33,081 nucleotides of DNA, taken from assembly GCA_003118195.1 (NCBI GenBank), contig BEXV01001180.1, positions 65,120 through 98,200 of the forward strand, read 5' to 3'. The translations under genes and the position numbers were made by a program. Source of the DNA: Hemicentrotus pulcherrimus (taxonomy: Eukaryota > Echinodermata > Echinoidea > Camarodonta > Strongylocentrotidae). This document shows positions 30,529-33,081 of this stretch, one piece after another; position 1 is the stretch's first letter, and the number at the start of each line of letters is the position of its first letter. Below the pieces are notes generated by a model that did no database searches, had not been told where the DNA came from, and saw nothing but the letters and a program-made list of their open reading frames with translations.

Positions 30529-31097
30529 GTGAGTCAGACGTTGCTCGTCTTATTGCTTTCTTCAAATATTTGAAATAATGACTTATGGGTATTACATCTA
30601 TGAGTCAGGGGGTATTAAACACTGATTAAATTTGATAAATACATTCCTGAAATACTGCACAGAGAGAGAAAAAGATGGCATTTCTTCGTATCTTTTAAAT
30701 ATTGCCCCAGTGATTTCAGTACACTTGCTACGTGTACATGTATTACTCAAAATCATTTCTAAATTGTTCTCTTGAAGTTTGTGTGGAAAATTTAGATGAT
30801 ATCAGTATTGTAAAGCCACCAGTCCAAGTAAATCAATGCGGTGGGGTCTAAAACAATTATAGTCAATATGTTTTTTATGCAACTTTCCTTTCTTGATATG
30901 TGCATGTAACATGGTTATATGATTTACAGCAAATTATGGTACATTTTCTGAAAGAAATATATAGCTAAATGAATAAAATTCAAGGAAGATGATCAACACT
31001 GGACCAATGCCTTTGAGAAATTGTATTCAAATTCTAGTTACAGATACCGACCGTACTGACTATTGACCTATGTTTGATATGATTTATCTCTGTACAG
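30529..31097 (+). other. agrn: Intron J, 569 bp
   Basis: AT-rich intron with donor gtgagt and acceptor tgtacag. Nothing embedded is recognised. Confidence 0.85.
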
Positions 31098-31259
31098 GTG
31101 TGTGTAACTGCAACCCTCTAGGTTCATACTCTGTGTACTGTGAGCCTAGTAACCTACAGTGTCCATGTAAGCCTGGCGTAGGAGGCAAGCAGTGTGATAG
31201 GTGCGAGCCTGGCTACTATGACTTCCTGTCCCTGGAACGTAACGGGATTGGATGCAAAA
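31098..31259 (+). CDS. agrn: Agrin exon K: laminin EGF-like domain 1
   Basis: A 162-base phase 1-1 exon (acceptor tgtacag, donor gtaaga) encoding one LE domain with all eight cysteines: VCNC, YC, QCPC, GKQCDRC and IGC. Hallmarks are [24 protein letters not shown] and the aromatic YYDF before the last loop. In agrin the two LE modules follow the FS array and act as rigid spacers. The order linker, LE, LE, FS is the best single argument for agrin over other multi-Kazal matrix proteins. Confidence 0.94.
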
Positions 31260-31931
31260 GTAAGATTTTTTTTTCATTAAATCAGTTGTAATGTAATTAT
31301 TTACATCACAAAAGCTGTATGAATAAAAAGTCATGCATGTTCACACTGACTTGACATATATTTCCACTCAGTTCTATTTTCCATAATGTTTGGGTGTTAT
31401 TGGCTGTGATAAATGTCAATTTGCATTAATTTTAGCCAGGTGGTTATAATATAACATTGCAAGACCATGGACTTTCAGAGAATCATAAATCGTAATCTCA
31501 AGTGCAGATTTTAAGTACTTTGGTCCACCAAAGGGCCATCTTGAGTTTCAGCTGTGACTTTCCGCAAGTTAAAGTCATATATAATATCTGAAAGTTTGTG
31601 ATACCTTCTCATTTATGTTTGAAAGAGCAAACTAGATTTAGAATACAGTAGGCATACGGTTGCACCATGTGAGAGAGGGGGGAGGATCGGGGAGTCGTGA
31701 ACAGGACTGTCTGTAATCTTTCTTTCTTGAGTGTGTGTGTAGTCCTGAAAAGGACTTATGAGCAGCATCTAAGATTCATTAGATTATAGAAGACAAAAAG
31801 ATATGAATATCAATACAATTTTCAACAGTATGGCATACTCTTCTTTGGTACGTTGTGAGCTTATGGTGCTTATTCAGAGCAGAAAAGAGAACTTACTCAT
31901 TTATCATTTATTTATCTTTGGATGTTTACAG
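31260..31931 (+). other. agrn: Intron K, 672 bp, with one arm of a 36-bp direct repeat
   Basis: AT-rich. The 36 bases at 31786-31821 are repeated exactly in the next intron at 32528-32563, so the LE2 exon is flanked by direct repeats. A short (TG)n run lies at about 31731. Confidence 0.85.
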
Positions 31932-32563
31932 CTTGCGGTTGTTCTTCCTATGGATCTCGTCGTGATGACTGTGATCAGACATCCGGTGCTTGCCGATGCA
32001 GGAGGAAGGCTATCGGTCTCAAGTGTAACATGTGCCCTGAAGGTCTTACTATGACACCTATGGGATGTATGACAGGTAAGAAAGGGCATTTCAACTGTAA
32101 AATGTGGAAGAAATGTATATTGTTGTGAGGTAAAATTTGACTATAAATGAAAAAACTAGTCACAACACCGGCTGATGAATTTAAAGAGGCATGAGCTGAA
32201 AAGGTGATTTCAATGATTAATTGATTTCACTCACTTTGAAGATTTACTTGAATTTGATTTTTGATGAATCTACCACCTAAACTGACATTGAAGATAAACA
32301 AGAAAGCTATTTATTTCTAGGTATAATATAGAGAAGGACCTGTACTAGACTAGTAATTCAAATTGTGGACACTTTTAATTAACTTTAATGCTGATGCAAA
32401 TTTGATATTTACAATGGATAGACATCACGTTTGCGAAGAAATTCTCTCTTCAATGTGAAGTAGGCATTTTGGAGAGGGTTTTTTTTTTTACTATTTAGAA
32501 TAATCATGAATACTATTTTCAGAATTGATAGAAGACAAAAAGATATGAATATCAATACAATTT
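31786..32563. repeat. 36-bp perfect direct repeats flanking the LE2 exon
   Basis: The string beginning atagaagacaaaaagatatg occurs at 31786-31821 and again at 32528-32563, identical over 36 bases and diverging on both sides. The offset is 742 bases and the LE2 exon at 31932-32075 lies between them. No longer duplication of the flanks is evident. Confidence 0.9.
31932..32075 (+). CDS. agrn: Agrin exon L: laminin EGF-like domain 2
   Basis: A 144-base phase 1-1 exon (acceptor tttacag, donor gtaaga) encoding the second LE domain with eight cysteines: ACGC, DDC, GACRC, GLKCNMC and MGC. The conserved signature is CGCSSYGS, then DQTSGACRC, then GLKCNMCPEG. The loop before the final cysteine is short. 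As a symmetric exon flanked by 36-base direct repeats it could be deleted or skipped without a frame shift. Confidence 0.94.
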
Positions 32564-32596
32564 CATGATTTTGTTTTGCCTGCATTTAAACAACAG
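32076..32596 (+). other. agrn: Intron L, 521 bp, with the second 36-bp repeat arm
   Basis: AT-rich. It carries the downstream copy of the 36-base repeat (32528-32563), ending only 33 bases before the acceptor caacag of the next exon, so the repeat may overlap the branch-point region. Confidence 0.8.
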
Positions 32597-32851
32597 AGGA
32601 GGAACAGATGATGACTAGCGCCATCACATGCTCAAACCTGACCTGCCCCTTCTCCGCCCAATGCCAGGAATCAACCGTAGAGGGCCAGAACGCCACCTGC
32701 GTCTGTCCTACCTCGTCATCATGTAACAGTGACACCATCCAGGTGGTGTGTGGAGACAACGGTGAGACGTATCCTAGTCGATGTCAGCTAGAGGTCTTTG
32801 CTTGCAAGGAACAGAGAAATATCATGGTCCAGAATGAAGGAGCTTGTGAGA
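32597..32851 (+). CDS. agrn: Agrin exon M: post-LE follistatin/Kazal domain
   Basis: A 255-base phase 1-1 exon (acceptor caacag, donor gtaagt) encoding the FS domain that follows the LE pair, matching the ninth FS of vertebrate agrin in position. All ten cysteines are present (ITC, LTC, PFSAQC, ATC, VC, SSSC, then VVCGDNGETYPSRC, FAC and GAC). The usual GSDG is GDNG, and the loop between the fifth and sixth cysteines is longer (PTSSS). Two sequons, Asn-Leu-Thr and Asn-Ala-Thr, are present. About ten extra N-terminal residues (EEEQMMTSAI) link it to LE2. In agrin a Ser/Thr-rich region and a SEA domain follow; here they lie beyond the window. Confidence 0.94.
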
Positions 32852-33081
32852 GTAAGTTCATCAAGGCAATTTGGTCCAAAATATTTTTTTTGTTGAAGTA
32901 CTAGCAGTGGTAGAGATTTACTGCATAATCTGCAATGTAATGAACAAAAACATTATCTTCTTTATAAATCCCCAAAGAAAGTGACCTCCCAAGTCAAAGT
33001 TGTTCAAAAAAGATGCTCTTCCTCTACAATGACTGCATGATATGTAATTGAATAAATTCTTCTTTAGACCCCCCCCCCCCC
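32852..33081 (+). other. agrn: Start of next intron, ending in poly(C) at the window edge
   Basis: Donor gtaagt, then AT-rich DNA. The last bases are an acceptor-like attcttctttag (AG at 33066-33067) followed by an A at 33068 and thirteen C residues (33069-33081) that run off the window. Whether this is a coding poly-proline start, intronic poly(C) or a contig edge cannot be decided here. Confidence 0.6.

Overview
The window looks like part of the genome of a marine invertebrate animal. It has GT-AG introns, AT-rich non-coding DNA, exons visibly richer in G and C than their introns, microsatellites, and small inverted-repeat transposons of the cut-and-paste type. Domain make-up and repeat style fit an echinoderm such as a sea urchin, but nothing seen here is diagnostic of a phylum, so that is only a leaning.

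The only gene I can support is on the + strand: thirteen internal exons (17026-32851, 2610 coding bases, 870 codons) of an agrin-type basement-membrane heparan-sulfate proteoglycan. The order is nine Kazal/follistatin (FS) domains, a short four-cysteine linker with a GCCPD core, two laminin EGF-like (LE) domains, and one more FS domain. FS-FS...-LE-LE-FS is the hallmark order of agrin. All thirteen exons are multiples of three, begin and end in phase 1, and mostly carry one domain each, so any of them could be skipped or duplicated without a frame change. Two Ser-Gly-Ser-Gly motifs precede the last FS domain before the LE pair, where vertebrate agrin carries glycosaminoglycan. The 5' exons (signal peptide, any NtA domain) and the 3' half (SEA, EGF, LG domains) are not recognised or lie outside the window.

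Layout: 1-17025 is upstream intron or 5' flank with no recognisable agrin exon. It holds purine/pyrimidine tracts, three degenerate tandem arrays, a fragment of a LINE reverse transcriptase that has spawned an 18-bp minisatellite, and a G-rich/CpG-denser patch near 6.85-7.8 kb. 17026-26134 carries FS exons 1-9. 26135-30432 is a 4.3-kb intron with a possible alternative terminal exon and a three-copy tandem repeat. 30433-32851 carries the linker, LE1, LE2 and the last FS exon. The window ends inside a poly(C) run directly after a splice-acceptor-like AG.

The most notable observations are: an in-frame TGA exactly where the third conserved cysteine of the first FS exon should be, which also creates a splice-donor motif; FS domains with lost disulfides (exon 4 lacks one cysteine pair, exon 6 is Kazal-only); a phase-compatible short terminal exon candidate after the glycosaminoglycan-bearing FS domain; and a 36-bp perfect direct repeat flanking the LE2 exon.
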